DNA of 64,000 nt from Inonotus obliquus (GCA_032164295.1 JAJHTX010000001.1:3100001-3164000), one strand, 5' to 3'; positions 23,201 to 35,335 are shown, numbered from the stretch's first letter. The notes: generated by a model not told the origin, from the letters alone. Program-made: numbers and translations.

Positions 23201-23510
23201 GTCCATCACTTCACAAAAACCAACTTCGAAGTCCAAGAATAAATCCAAGAACAGAGTTTGCTCGAAGCCTGCTATTTCTCCGACGGCGCAAGGTGCTTCT
23301 ATAGAAGACGCAGGGGTAGAAACAGGACGCGGTTTAGCTGCGGAAAATGATGATGAAACGGCGAGTAACTTTAAACTTGTTACGCGATACCGTCCGATTC
23401 TTCGAGTGGACTTCTTGGACTCCGGGGAACTTTTGGTGGTTGAGCGCCCCCTTCTTGATGTCTTGCGCGGTCTACCGCCAGCGTTCTTCAAGCCTCGGTA
23501 CGGTACTTAG
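20239..23510 (+). CDS. UTP4: Utp4 (cirhin), WD40 subunit of the t-UTP / small-subunit processome
   Basis: Six exons (20239-20547, 20603-20770, 20826-21217, 21268-21391, 21443-22714, 22773-23510) encode 1000 aa. The start VHRCRFVDYSPAAITAIAF, then FGPLAVGRSNGNIELYEW, is the characteristic Utp4 opening. WD repeats follow: IFSAGGGSELVEWDIASG, WSMAANPSSTLLALGCEDGC, WLVTGGSDSSLRRWDAKTGR, ISGDSLGIVKFWDSRTG, VFTSGVDQKVCLFT. The second propeller holds LAVSDAYEIKVFEL and IAFSPDGQWLATTDDHYR. Acidic insertions occur near residues 250-265 and 730-765. Utp4 acts in the nucleolus with the other t-UTPs in rDNA transcription and 18S pre-rRNA processing. The C-terminus carries a basic KPTSKSKNKSKN patch before the last strand. 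It is divergent from Tim10 across 163 bp. Confidence 0.9.
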
Positions 23511-24197
23511 ACCAATCACACATCTCAACTTCAAGAGAACGAGAAAAGTATATTGGCATTTCTGCATCTTTTCTTGCCGTCATCTTTTTGTTTCATCTTT
23601 CTCCGAGGCTCCATGCATTTCATAGACACTTATCATGCAAGCTGTGAAATCCAAGTACACCTGCATGTTCAGTGAAAATGTCTAGCACAGGTGTGTATGT
23701 ATGACAGTACAGTCTGAACCGTTGCGTCGCTAAGTCATTATATTATGTATATAATGAGGGTTCTAAGTTGCGGAAGGCAATTTTCGCAAGAAGTCGGTGA
23801 TGGCGCGGGCAGGGTCCAAACTGATGAGAATTAACGAGTCGCCGAGAAATTAAATTTCGAGCTTCGATAGCAAGAACATATAAATGAGAGGATAAGGCCT
23901 TGTGGTTTTCCAATTCGAAACGTTAACGACTTGCATATTTTATCAGAGCGGTATGAAAAAGCGAGCCACTGGCACAAGGTCCAGACTCGGTAAGAAAATC
24001 ATCGAAAATCATGGAAACTTAATTCGCGTCGATCCCTATTCCCACGGTATCGCGTCCCGTTTTAAATTGTCTCCTTTGCTTCGTCATGGCTGACCGTGTC
24101 AATGGAGCGACGAGGAGCGACATGCACCCTCCCCATCAACTAATATTAAATGGTTAAAGGCCACTTCGCTCTTTCTCCTTACTTTCTTCAACCTCTT
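23511..24197. other. intergenic stretch between UTP4 and the Mpv17-family gene
   Basis: About 690 bp holding the 3' end of UTP4 and the promoter of the next gene. No frame or RNA fold that I recognise; an AT-rich patch lies near 23735-23760. Confidence 0.5.
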
Positions 24198-25046
24198 ATG
24201 GCTTCCATTGCTCTTGCGGCTCGTGCTTATCAGCAAAGCTTTGACGCTCGTCCCTATACTACGCTTGCGTTCACTAATGGCACGCTCAATGCTCTTGGGG
24301 ATTGTGCCGCGCAGATTGTACAGATCGTGGTGAGCACTTATGAACTTGTTACGCGTGGAATGTTGATGCTGATAGAAAGTCGTGATAGACTGCAAAACGC
24401 ATAGAGCATGAAGACAGTCCACGATATGACCCAGAGCGCACGCTTCGTTTCTTTACGTTCGGTTTTCTAATGGGTACGTTCTCATTTTATCCTCTTTCAG
24501 AAACTTGTCCACGCTCATCTCTCATTCTTTTCAGGCCCAGTACTATGCCGGTGGAATAAATTCCTAGAGAGACGCTTTCCCTTACGTGCGCCACCTCCCA
24601 AACCCGGTGTCGGTACTTTCTCGCCACTCGCAGCAGGCATCCGAATCGGCTCCACATCGCCTCATATGCTCGCACCTCTAAACGTGCCCATAGGACAAAT
24701 ACCACGCGCCAGCGGGCTTGCAGTAGCAAAGCGCGTCGCCGCTGACCAACTCTTCATGGCTCCAATAGGTCTCGCGCTCTTCATCCTCTCTATGGGCGTA
24801 CTCGAAGGCCGCGATGGTGCACACATCAAACAGAAGTTCGTCGACCTTTACCCCAGTGCTCTCGCAGCGAATTGGCAGGTATGGCCTTTAGCCCAAGTCG
24901 TGAATTTCCGATACATGCCTCTATCCGCTCGCGTTCCCTTCCAATCGACCTGTGGTATCTTCTGGAATTTATACCTATCGCTCCTGAACTCGAGCGAAAA
25001 CCGCAAAGGAAGGCAAACGGAAGCTATGCGTAAGACTGTCGGATAA
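24198..25046 (+). CDS. Mpv17/PMP22-family integral membrane protein
   Basis: Exons 24198-24329, 24389-24473 and 24535-25046 encode 242 aa. The N-terminus AARAYQQSFDARPYTTLAFTNGTLNALGDCAAQ is the typical first part of the family. A membrane segment FFTFGFLMGPVLCRWN and then DQLFMAPIGLALFILSMGVLEG follow. The signature NWQVWPLAQVVNFRYMPLSA and FWNLYLSLLNS matches the W-x-W-P-x-x-Q...NF box that defines Mpv17/PMP22/Sym1. Members sit in the mitochondrial inner membrane or peroxisomes and act as channels or stress-related proteins. A short insertion (about residues 85-125) between the second and third helices is longer than in yeast Sym1. An in-frame ATG at 24150 is an alternative start. Confidence 0.87.
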
Positions 25047-25529
25047 ACTTGATTGTGTCGGGAATCGGGATATTTTGCTCCATTTTTTTATTGTTGCATT
25101 ATTCTTTTTTTCTCCTAGAGAACCTTCAATTTGCAATTTGTCTCCCTCATCAACGCGCCAAGTATTTTTTGGGGCGCACAATCGTCTGTATCTCTAGCAT
25201 AAATGGCTATCTTCATATCTTCCAATTCATTTCCTTCACGTCATGTCAGTTTATATACGGCAAAGCGCCTTTGCTCGCAGTAGTCCAGAAAAAGTACCGT
25301 TAAATTTGGTAGTAGATAATGCAATATACATGTGCGGCTGCTTCATGGACCAGACGGCAATTTGGTGCGAATAATTAGTGCTTATCGTGTATCTGTTTGC
25401 TTATGAAGGGGGCATGACGTCGTGAACGTATGAAACAGCAATGATCTATTGTTTGTCAATGTCATTTATACGGGAGATTTGGTGTGCTGTATGGGAGTGA
25501 ACTCGTAATGTATGTAGTAGATAGACCCA
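25047..25529. other. convergent 3' intergenic region
   Basis: The ~480 bp separate two genes that point at each other. T-rich DNA near 25080-25120 fits 3' UTR sequence. Nothing else recognised. Confidence 0.5.
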
Positions 25530-28500
25530 TTAGCCCTTTCCGACGTATCGCTGTTTAGCATACTCTTTCCAAATTGCCTTGAAAACCGTCTTTCCAGCCG
25601 CATCACATCCACTAACCATGAGCGAATCTCGTCCATGCTCACCCATAGCTTCGCAAAGCGCGAATAATCCAGGAGCAAGAGCTTCACGCATATTAGCATC
25701 AACGACTATCAGAGGATCCACTAGCATATTGATATATGCTCCTAGAACAGGTGGAGCGTGTTTTGAGAATGCGCCTAGTAGGGACTCTGCGGTTCGTTCT
25801 TTGTCCTTTCTTGATTTGTCTCGAGAAGTGAATGTTCGTGGAATCGTTTTCGCTTGCAGTGTTGTGAATAGACGTGCAACGGCCCGTGCTTCGGAAAGGC
25901 CCAGAGGTGTCTTTGGTGAGACCCACCATGGTAATGTGTCGGACACTTGTTTGTGCTGGCGTGTGCCCAGTTGGGGTCGAGGAGCGCATAAGGAGCGAAG
26001 GAGGGAGGTTAGGACCATGCCGAGCATAGGAAGAGTTGAAGTGATGAGGTCTCGTCGGAGACGGATGATGGAGCCTGCTATCGTAGATATGTTGTGAAGT
26101 ACAGAAGGATGAGATTCATTTGTATGTGTTGTAGAACCTGTTAATACTTTAGTAAGTATCAGCCAGATGGGTCCTAATGCCGCATGTCTGAGATAAGCAG
26201 GCTGTGTGATTCGATCATTAGATATGAAATGGCATCCGAACAAGTATATCAGTTCCCAACGCACCCTCTCAGAGCACACTTTCCCTATGAACCCAAGACA
26301 TTCGAGGCAAAGTTCCGAATCCCCAATCACGAACTTCGAATCATCCAGAAAGACATGAAGACAATCCTCAAAATGTTCCTGTGTGATTTTCATTGAACCT
26401 ATTTCGAATAGAACTTAGCGCCGTCCTTCAATTAATTTGCGAAATGCCTCACCTTCTGGCGCATCTCCTACGAGGACGCTTGAAAAGTGTAGCGCAGTTC
26501 GTGTTTCATCGTTACTCGCGAGTCCCTTCTTCAGCGCTTCGCGTATTAGACCAAGAACATCGGAAAGCTCGTTCACGGAGAGTGATCTCGCGGAATGCAT
26601 TAATGCCATGTCGCACACGGATTGATCTGAAATCCAGTCAACTTTCGCTAACAGAACAATCAAACGTTCCATGACTCACCGGCGATGTGCAGTCTTCCGA
26701 TGAAAAGAATATAGGCAGCTGCCATGAGCGATAAATGCTGTTCCCGCTCATTTCCAGGTAAACTGTGGAGTTCTTCGAGGAGCAATAGGAAAATCTCTGT
26801 GTAAAACGAGTTGACTTCGTCGCCCGATATCAGGTGGGACTGAGTTGCCATCATCTTCTGTACGAGCTGGATGCCGTTTATTTTCCTATCTGTTAAATAA
26901 TGATGTCCAAGGAGTCAACAGAGTCAACATTTTGAAAGTACTTGAACAGTAGACTTTTCCTGCCTTGCATGTTCAGCCATCTGCGCAGTACGACACATAT
27001 CCTCCACGAACGAATATGTGTCCCTTGCGCGCTAGTTATCTCTGGCATCGAATTGAGCATTTCAGACAACGTGTCGGAGTATTTGGCATGCATATCTGAG
27101 TATAAGCGACCGATGGCGTCCTTAGAAGGAGTGGAAAGTTTGCTAACCGCCCGGATCAGTGACGAAAAAATAATCCAAAACCAATGGCTGACTTTATATC
27201 AGTGCATTCTGAGACGAGTATCTCGATGAATCGCAATCTGGCCTGTTCCGACAAACGGCACTTGGGATTTTGAAGAGACGCACAAAGACTTTTGAGAAGA
27301 TCTGCCTTGTTATACACCGCAGAATGGACTGCGTGGCTGATAGAACGTTACTTAAACGGACGAGCAGAAGCGGCACTGGATCCTTACCTGAATATACTCG
27401 ATAGCAACTCAAGTGTCATAACATGGAATTCATCGCCGGCCCCCTCTCCAGCAGAGTCGGAAAGCATTAGGTACACGACATACTCTCGGAATCGGTCCTG
27501 ATTCATCATAGTATCAGATAATGAATGAGATCAATTAAAGGAAAAGAATACCTCATCCACTGTGATAACATTTATAACATCAAACGCATCGAACATCGAC
27601 ACAATCCATGCTCGAATAACGACAATCGCCTTCCAAGCCACTGCAGTCTGCTCACCCGAAACTTCACGCTTGGAGCCTGACAAAGCGAGGTCAGCAACAA
27701 CTGCTCGGCGAACGAAGGTGACTCTGGCGCTGCGTGGAAGATAATCCCTTGGAGCTCGAAGTAGTGTGCTGAACGCTCCTAGGATCGACTCGACTTCCAC
27801 GATTGTCCAATTGATTGGTAGGTCGGGCGTATCTACCTTTCTTGGGTTCTGAGCTTGTTTCAACAGCTTAGGAAAGCTCTCCCAGTCAGCGTACTGGGTA
27901 ATGGATTCTATGTGAGATATTATAGCATCTGTAACGGAATAGAATTAAGATCTTTGCCTCTTGAACAGAGTAGATCACTTACCTCTTAGATTCGTTAACT
28001 CCCAGAAGACTGCCGAGTGTAGAAGCCCGTCAAGAAGCCACTGGGAAGTTATTTGATTGGACTGCGTGAGGCTGCCAGTAGTTTCTAACTTTTTGAATAT
28101 AAGCTTGACGATACGTTCCATGTGCTTCCGTGACGCAATCTCGCTATACACGGTGCATTAACTTTCACGATTATTGACTACGTTCGTTCTTCACTTACTC
28201 AATGAGAGATAGCCATCTGTCAAGAAGAAGTTGCCAGATAGCCAATGCTCCTCTCTGGTGGCAACCAGGCTCCAAAGAATTCAATGAACTGGTCGAGCCA
28301 TCCCAAGACGATTCAACTCGAGTGCCATACTGCCCAGAAGGGTTTCGGACAATCCAGTTAGTTTCCAGGTGCGTTATCATTGCATTAATGACTGCGTCGC
28401 GCTCTTCCGGTGTGCAATCTAAAAAGTCCGCATCGAAGAAGGCTCGTAGCTGTGGACGTAAATCAGAGCTTGTCGTTCCAAAGACTGCAGAATGAAATAG

Positions 28501-30734
28501 CGAACCATTTCGATCACTAGCTCAGGATCTGTTTGGGAAGACCGTATATATCCGGAAATTTCTGTGATGGTTGCAACGGGCTGAACCGGCAGATTGACGC
28601 TGTGCAAAGCTGGACAGGTCAATAATGCGTGACGTATCCGCAAGGTCGCAGCAGAAACACACTGTGGTGCCCAGTGAGCACCAGATTGTTTTGATATACT
28701 GAAAGCGATTTGAGCTGCTTCATTAAGAGTCCCCTGCCATGCGCTAGAAATGCTGGCCCGGACGGAACCCAATATTGCTTCTGAGAGCGAGGAGTAAGGG
28801 AGAGATGGGACTATAACTGCAACGGCACGCGCGACGAGAGAATAACCCAAGGCTGCCGGATCCAGCGATGCGAGTAGGAGCGAATCACTTTTCTTAAGCT
28901 TCGTTTTCGTACCTCTCTCCACAGCGTCAACGTCCATCTTACCCATTCCAGCAGTGCTGTTATCTGAATACTCTCTCCAGGCTTCTAGGAGGAACGTAAA
29001 GGTCAAGTCGACTATACCCTGCGTTTGACCTGGGGTGAGAAATCCCCTGATACACCGTGAAAGCTCCTCCAAATGTGAAAGACTAAGTAGTGCTCCTGAC
29101 GTGCAGCATTGATGTGCTCGAATTGCGGCTCCCACGTGCGGCACGTCGGCATCACTTAGAGCTCCGAACAGAATTTCGAGGTAAGATGGAATCGTCCGCG
29201 TTTTGGAGTGGAAATCCAGAACTATGTGAAGCAAAGTCACTGTGGAAGGATAGACTGATGGATTCATCTGGTGACCGACGTAAATGTCACTCGAGTGAAT
29301 TCTAGAAAGACTGTTCGACTTACTGTAAGTAATCCCGATAAGACCTTCGACAAGAATGGGTTGAGGAAGTCGAAATCAACGCGCGATACAGCGCAGAGGA
29401 TCTGGAGAGCTGCATTCACAACCTCGTCGTGCCGATCTGGGAGATGTGTCAGGGTACTCGTATACTTAATCAAAGAAACCCTCACTCACCTTGAGATCTA
29501 GTCAATACTTCCACAGCAGAATCAGCAACCTCGTTCAAGACGACCGTCTGCTCTGTGATCCCATAACCCACGATATTGGCCTGTTCTAGCACCTCCACCA
29601 GAGCAGACACGTTCTTCCATACCTCCAAGTGGTCACCACGTTCCCGTAAGGCCCTATAACAAACTTCGAAGCCCCTCACCCCGGCGTCTCGCACCTTGAT
29701 TCGCACTGCTTGCTCGTTGTTCTGACCTGAGCCCGATCCAAACACAGCAAATCGGTGCCTTTGCAATTCGCGCACGTATGAACTGTACAGCATTGGTACG
29801 ATTTTATACTGAGACTCTTTCATGTTCCGAAGCGAATATTTGGGCTCGGTGAGGATTGTCTTGAGCGGATCAATCGAGCTCTTCAACGAGTCAAGATAGA
29901 AGATGACATCGATGCCTGCTTGGCATATTTCGGATATGAACAACTTCGATTCCCGATTCAGAGAGATCGAAACCGAGGACTCGAGGCACACCAAATGGAC
30001 CCAGTGCAGGTAGCTTTTCTCCATAAACCAAGAGAGAGCCTATAGATAAGTCACAGAGAATTAATTGGTAGTATATCATGCAGGAGATCGAATGCGGACC
30101 TTCTTTTTCCCCGTCATGTTTCCAACAGCCTGCTTGAATGATCTCGCAACCAAGAGACAAACAGAAGCAAGGTCGTTGATCTGAGTGGAATTAGAAGCAA
30201 AATACTCCAGGACTGAACCAAGACAGTCCGTGAGGCCTTCGAGGTTCATTCGGGCAGTTGCTTGTTGCCAAACGGCATGAACAGAATGGGTTATCGCATT
30301 CGTGAGGGTTGGATGGCGCCCCAGGTCCGTAAAGGGTGCACACTTGAAGAACGTCGTCATGACATTCAAAACAGGGATTCGGGTGAGCAAACTTGATAGC
30401 CACAGTCTACTTTGGCGCGCGCTGAGGATATCGCCGAGGAGACTCCAATGTTCCGCAGACAAGACAGGAGCCTCGCTACTGGTAGTATCCAATGAGCACT
30501 GATACTCCGGTAAAGAGAAGCTGCTAACCTTGATCCTCTGGCGTCTTTGCTATGCTTTATGAATGAAGTTAAAACCCACTCAACGAGGACTTCGTCTTTA
30601 CTGGGGAAGTGAATTTCATTTGACTCCCATGCCATCCGTGCGATTTCAATCTTGGGCGGACTGCTAGATGAGGGAGGATCTTCAGCACCCTTCAGAGCCT
30701 TTATGATTGCATGTGACGAAGTATAATTTTCCAT
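25530..30734 (-). CDS. URB2: Urb2/Npa2-family nucleolar ribosome-biogenesis protein
   Basis: Fourteen exons on the minus strand (30734-30529, 30478-30100, 30039-29490, 29436-29324, 29267-28506, 28449-28199, 28143-27983, 27928-27552, 27497-27388, 27336-27193, 27142-26942, 26885-26680, 26626-26453, 26398-25530) sum to 4503 nt, or 1500 aa. All thirteen introns are 50-60 nt. The last exon carries the conserved Urb2 C-terminal domain: ARAVARLFTTLQAKTIPR, FSKHAPPVLGAYINMLVD, ALAPGLFALCEAMGEHGRDS and GKTVFKAIWKEYAKQ. The rest is a helical solenoid with HAVHSAVYNKADLLKSLC as a recognisable piece. Urb2 works with Urb1 and Dbp6 in early 60S pre-ribosomes. The 28450-28505 intron (donor GTTCGC) is the least certain join. 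The retrotransposon array begins about 120 bp upstream of its start codon. Confidence 0.85.
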
Positions 30735-30852
30735 GACTGTGATGCGCTGGTTCAGTGGTCATGGACTGGACTGTAGTCAATTTGACCGTGGTCGTCGAGC
30801 GGATCCGCGCGGGATCGACGACGCGGAAATCTATGGTCATGTGCATTATATT
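30735..30852. promoter_or_regulatory. URB2 proximal promoter with a GC-rich hairpin, abutting the retrotransposon array
   Basis: This is the only unique DNA left between the URB2 start and the first array unit. It contains gtcgtcga (30791-30798) and its inverted copy tcgacgac (30815-30822), with a perfect 10-bp palindrome gcggatccgc (30799-30808) inside. The last bases, attatatt, match the tails that precede several other units. Confidence 0.5.
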
Positions 30853-32170
30853 GTTAACATCCGTTGCTCTTTCTTTTCAACCACCATCATCGCCTGTAGC
30901 ATGGGTTGGGCCTCTCTGTGTGAGTGTGCTGTCCTGCGTGGACGTGGTGGGACGGCTCCGCTTCGCTGCCTTATGTGCAGTGGGCGTCATAAACCCAGTC
31001 TCCTTCATAGGACCTGGTCGACTGCAGTGGGAGACAGGCTGTTGTTCCTGTTCTCCGCGACTGTTCGCCTCTTACTCTCTGATGGAAACTATGCTGGCGA
31101 CCGTCCAGTTCGTCAAAACCGGCAGGGCTATAGCCTTCCCTTAAACTAAGTGTACTCCCGTTTGTCCACGATACGGCTTACTTGCGCCTCGGCGCACTAC
31201 GTTTCGAAGCGCAGCGGCGCATTTCTTAGGGCGGGGTCGTCACCCCCTGCTCTGCTCATATTCTATGGCGGTCATTGATTGGCTGTCGACGACTCTCTCA
31301 CGTCCGCTTCTCGGACTCCGGTTTCGTCCTTCACGCTCACACGGTCGGTTTACCGGTCCGGAGCTCATCGTTTACCCGAAGTTTGCGACACTCCGAAAAG
31401 ACGATCGCACGGCCTTCCACATAGGGCAGCGGGGTTTGGGGGTGATGCCCTGAATTCTCGTTCACGATCCTTAGGGCGCTGGGCGGCGCCTCGAGTACGG
31501 GTTGGCCCGAATATTTCCCGAAGCCGAACAATCTACTCCTGCCCACGGGTGGGACGAGTTCAAGAGGTCACGTACGTTATACGCGGGTTTCACGCCGGTA
31601 ACCAGGCCGGATGCTACCGGATGTAGCGACCCAGGACATCACGCCGGTAACAAGGCCGGATGCTGCCGGATGCAGCTGCTCCCTCAAACGTGGCGTACGG
31701 GGTCTGTCAGCGGGGAGGTAGTGGGGAAGTGAGGATGCAGTATCAAAAGTAGGGGCGGTGCATTCTTCTTTGGGTCTGGATTTTACGTCGGCACGGGTCT
31801 CTGTCAGGTATCTCCTGCTGAGTCTCATGTCCGATACTTCGCTTTTGATATGGTCGGCTCTGTTGTTTTTTATCCGTGGGGCGGTTTTTACAACAGGTAA
31901 TGTGGGAGGTCATGGTCTACCCGTTTTACGCGCCGGCTAGTTAGTTGCGTGGGGTTTTTTTTTTTCTTTTTTCCCCGCACATAGTTATTTTTGAAGGGCT
32001 ATTCGAGGGTGACTGTACCCGTTTTTCTGGTTGGGAATGTGGGAGGTCTTCGGACTGTACCCGTTTTCTCGCTGGGGATGTGGGAGGTTGCCTTTGACTA
32101 GCTCATATAGTTCTTTCCCGGTTCGTTTGTAACATGGCCACAAGCCATTATTATCAAATGAAATTATATT
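30853..32170 (+). mobile_element. E1: 1.3-kb non-autonomous partner element
   Basis: First unit of the array. It starts with the common motif, then ccatcatcgcctgtagcatg, and ends with the LINE-like tail (repeated ctgtacccgttttt / atgtgggaggt blocks, then cacaagccattattatc). Open frames of 82-129 codons exist in more than one phase but are not conserved between copies, so it is most likely non-coding. It contains the paired hairpins at 31613-31627 and 31662-31676. Confidence 0.85.
31591..31676 (+). repeat. E1: duplicated hairpin module with compensatory changes
   Basis: Two near-copies of a ~50-nt segment beginning cacgccggta. Each ends in a 5-bp stem with the same 5-nt loop cggat: gctac/gtagc at 31613-31627 and gctgc/gcagc at 31662-31676. 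The A-T pair of the first is a G-C pair in the second, so pairing is kept while sequence changes. The same two hairpins occur in E2, E4, E7 and E9. Confidence 0.75.
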
Positions 32171-33483
32171 GTTAACATCCGTTGCTCTTTCTTTTCAACC
32201 ATCATCATCGCCTGTAGCATGGGGTGGGCCTCTCTGTGTGAGTGTGCTGTCCTGCGTGGACGTGGTGGGACGGCTCTGCTTCGCTGCCTTATGCGTGGTG
32301 GGCGTCGTAAACCCAGCCTCCTACATAGGACCTGGTCGACTGCAGTGGGAGACAGGCTGTTGTCCCTGTTCTCCGCGACTGTTCGCCTCTTACTATCTGA
32401 TGGAAACTATGCTGGCGACCGTCCAGTTCGTCAAAACCGGCAGGGCTATAGCCTTCCCTTAGACTAAGTGCAACCCGTTCGTCCACGATACGGCTTACTT
32501 GCGCCTCGGCGCACTACGATTCGAAGCGCATCGGCGCATTTCCTAGGGCGGGGTCGTCAACCCCTGCTCTGCCCATATTCTATGGCGGTCATTGATTGGC
32601 CGTCGACGACTCTCTCACGTCCGTCTTCTCGGACTCCGGTTTCGTCTTTCACGCTCACACGGTCGGTTTACCGGTCCGGAGCTCATTGTTTACCCGAAGT
32701 TTGCGACACTCCGAAAAGACGATCGCACAGCCTTTCCACATAGGTAGCGGGGTTTAGGGGTGATGCCTTAGATTCCTGTTCACTACGCCAGGGCGCTTGG
32801 CAGGCGACCCAATGGGGCAGGCCGAATTTCTCTCGAAGCCGAACAACCTACTCCTACCTACGGGGGGACGAGTTCAAGAGGTCTCGCACGTTATACGCGG
32901 GTTTCACGCCGGTACCCAGGCCGGATGCTACCGGATGTAGCGACCCAGGACATCACGCCGGTAACCAGGCCGGATGCTGCCGGATGCAGCTGCTCCCTCA
33001 AACGTGGCGCGCGGGGTTTGTCAGCGGGGAGGAAGTGGGGAAAGCGAGGACGCAGTATTAAAAGTAGGGGCGGCGCACTCTTCTTTGGGTCAGTATTTTA
33101 TGTCGCACTCGGGCTCGGTCGGGCTTCATCCCGTCGAAGTCTCCTGTCCGACACTTTGCTTTCGATATGGTCGGCACTGTTGGTTTTTATCCAAAGGGTG
33201 GTTTTACAACAGGTAATGTGGGAGGTCTTAGGACTGTACCCGTTTTACGCGCCGGCTAGTTAGTTGCGTGGGGTTTTTTCCTTTTTTCCCCGCACATAGT
33301 TTTCTTTTGAAGGGCTAATCGAGGGTGACTGTACCCGTTTTTCTGGTTGGAATGTGGGAGGTCTTCGGACTGCACCCGTTTTCCCACTGGGGATGTGGGA
33401 GGTTGCCTTTGCTTTGCTCATTTAGTTACCCGTCTTCGTTTGTAACATGGTCACAAGCCATTATTATCAAATGAAATTATATT
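32171..33483 (+). mobile_element. E2: 1.3-kb non-autonomous partner element
   Basis: Second short unit, close to E1 but with its own substitutions and indels: the 32740-32830 part differs from E1 and matches E4. It has the same start motif, duplicated hairpins near 32920-32990 and the same tail ending tcaaatgaaattatatt. Confidence 0.85.
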
Positions 33484-34058
33484 GTTAACATCCGTTGCTC
33501 CAATCCGCGTCCGGTCCCAATTCACATTACACACACAGCCATCTCCCGTCTGGGAGAAACTACGTCGCTCCGCCTCCTGGCAGGAGTGTCAGCAACTGGT
33601 GAAGTACTATCTCGCCTTAGAGATATGGATGCGGACTGCGTCGATTGTAACGTTCTGGACACGATCGCACACCGCCTATTGGAATGCCCGAGATATCGGG
33701 GACTTTTTCCTCGTGCTCAATCGTTGGAGTGGTTTCACCGCTTCAACAATCTGCTCGCTTCGACTACTCTTCTAGCCGAAGTGTTCCAACCGCCGTGAAG
33801 GAGGATACGGTTTTACATCCTCTAGGGGGTGACGTTTTCCTTTGTCCCGACTCATGGCTAGTTTGAAGGGCATAGCGCAGGACTCTGTACCCGTTTTTCT
33901 TATTGGGAATGTGGGAGGTTGCTGATTTTAGTGACTGTACCCGTTTTTCTTATTTGGGATGTGGGAGGTTTCCTCTGTGTGTTCATTTTAGTTTACCCTA
34001 TATTAGGTATCGTCTGTAAATGGCCACAAGCCATTCTTATTATTACAAATGAAATATT
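33484..34058 (+). mobile_element. E3: severely truncated LINE copy
   Basis: After gttaacatccgttgctc at 33484 the sequence jumps directly to the last ~300 bp of LINE ORF2 (counterpart of ~40915 in E5). It keeps the zinc-knuckle end (CVDCNVLDTIAHRLLECP, then VEVFQPP-like with Ala for Val) and the full LINE 3' UTR. ORF1, the endonuclease and the RT are all missing. Confidence 0.88.
33586..33798 (+). pseudogene. E3: C-terminal remnant of LINE ORF2
   Basis: An open frame reads MSATGEVLSRLRDMDADCVD and on to FNNLLASTTLLAEVFQPP, matching the last 70 residues of the 1174-aa ORF2. It holds only the C-terminal CX2CX7HX4C knuckle and cannot act alone. Confidence 0.85.
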
Positions 34059-35335
34059 GTTAACATCCGTTGCTCTTTCTTTTCAACCTCCATCATCGCC
34101 TGTAGCATGGGGTGGGCCTCTCTGTGTGAGTGTGCTGTCCTGCGTGGACGTGGTGGGACGGCTCTGCTTCGCTGCCTTATGTGCAGTGGGCGTCGTAAAC
34201 CCAGCCTCCTACATAGGACCTGGTCGACTGCAGTGGGAGACAGGCTGTTGTCCCTGTTCTCCGCAACTGTTCGCCTCTTACTCTCGGATGGAAACTATGC
34301 TGGCGACCGTCCAGTTCGTCAAAACCGGCAGGGCTATAGCCTTCCCTTAGACTAAGTGCATACCCGTTCGTCCACGATACGGCTTACCTGCGCCGCGGCG
34401 CACTACGATTCGAAGCGCATCGGCGCATTTCCTAGGGCGGGGTCGTCAACCCCTGCTCTGTCCACATTCTATGGCGGTCATTGATTGGCTGTCGACGACT
34501 CTCTCACGTCCGTCTTCTCGGACGCCGGTTTCGTCTTTCACGCTCACACGGTCGGTTTACCGGTCCGGAGCTCTTGTTTACCCGAAGTTTGCGACACTCC
34601 GAAACGACGATCGCACAGCCTTTCCACATAGGTAGCGGGGTTTAGGGGTGATGCCTTAGATTCCTGTTCACTACGCCAGGGCGCTTGGCAGGCGACCCAA
34701 TGGGGCAGGCCGAATTTCTCTCGAAGCCGAACAACCTACTCCTACCTACGGGGGGACGAGTTCAAGAGGTCTCGCACGTTATACGCGGGTTTCACGCCGG
34801 TACCCAGGCCGGATGCTACCGGATGTAGCGACCCAGGACATCACGCCGGTAACCAGGCCGGATGCTGCCGGATGCAGCTGCTCCCTCAAACGTGGCGCGC
34901 GGGGTCTGTCAGCGGGGAGGAAGTGTGGGAAGCGAGGACGCAGTATTAAAAGTAGGGGCGGTGCACTCTTCTTTGGGTCAGTATTTTATGTCGGACTCGG
35001 GCTCGGTCGGGCTTCATCCCGTCGAAGTCTCCTGTCTGATACTTTGCTTTCAATATGGGCGGCACTGTTGGTTTTTATCCAAAGGGTGGTTTTACAACAG
35101 GTAATGTGGGAGGTCTTAGGACTGTACCCGTTTTACGCGCCGGCTAGTTAGTTGCGTGGGGTTTTCCTTTTTTCCCCGCACATAGTTTTCTTTTGAAGGG
35201 CTAATCGAGGGTGACTGTACCCGTTTTTCTGGTGAAAACTAGGGATGTGGGAGGTTGCCTTTGCTTTGCTCATTTAGTTACCCGTCTTCGTTTGTAACAT
35301 GGTCACAAGCCATTATTATCAAATGAAATTATATT
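34059..35335 (+). mobile_element. E4: 1.3-kb non-autonomous partner element
   Basis: Third short unit, 1277 bp, most similar to E2, including the variant around 34640-34750. Its tail has lost one ctgtacccg/atgtgggagg block. The AT-rich tail leads straight into the next start motif at 35336. Confidence 0.85.

Noticed and set aside
24150..24197. Upstream ATG as the start of the Mpv17-family gene
   Set aside because: It adds MVKGHFALSPYFLQPL, which is not typical of the family; the ATG at 24198 places the conserved N-terminus at the usual distance. Kept only as an alternative.
30894..31149. 82-129-codon open frames in the short elements, recurring in all five copies
   Set aside because: Two or more phases are open at once, substitutions between copies change amino acids freely, and E9 has a stop in one of the phases. 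This fits non-coding DNA poor in stop codons better than a protein.
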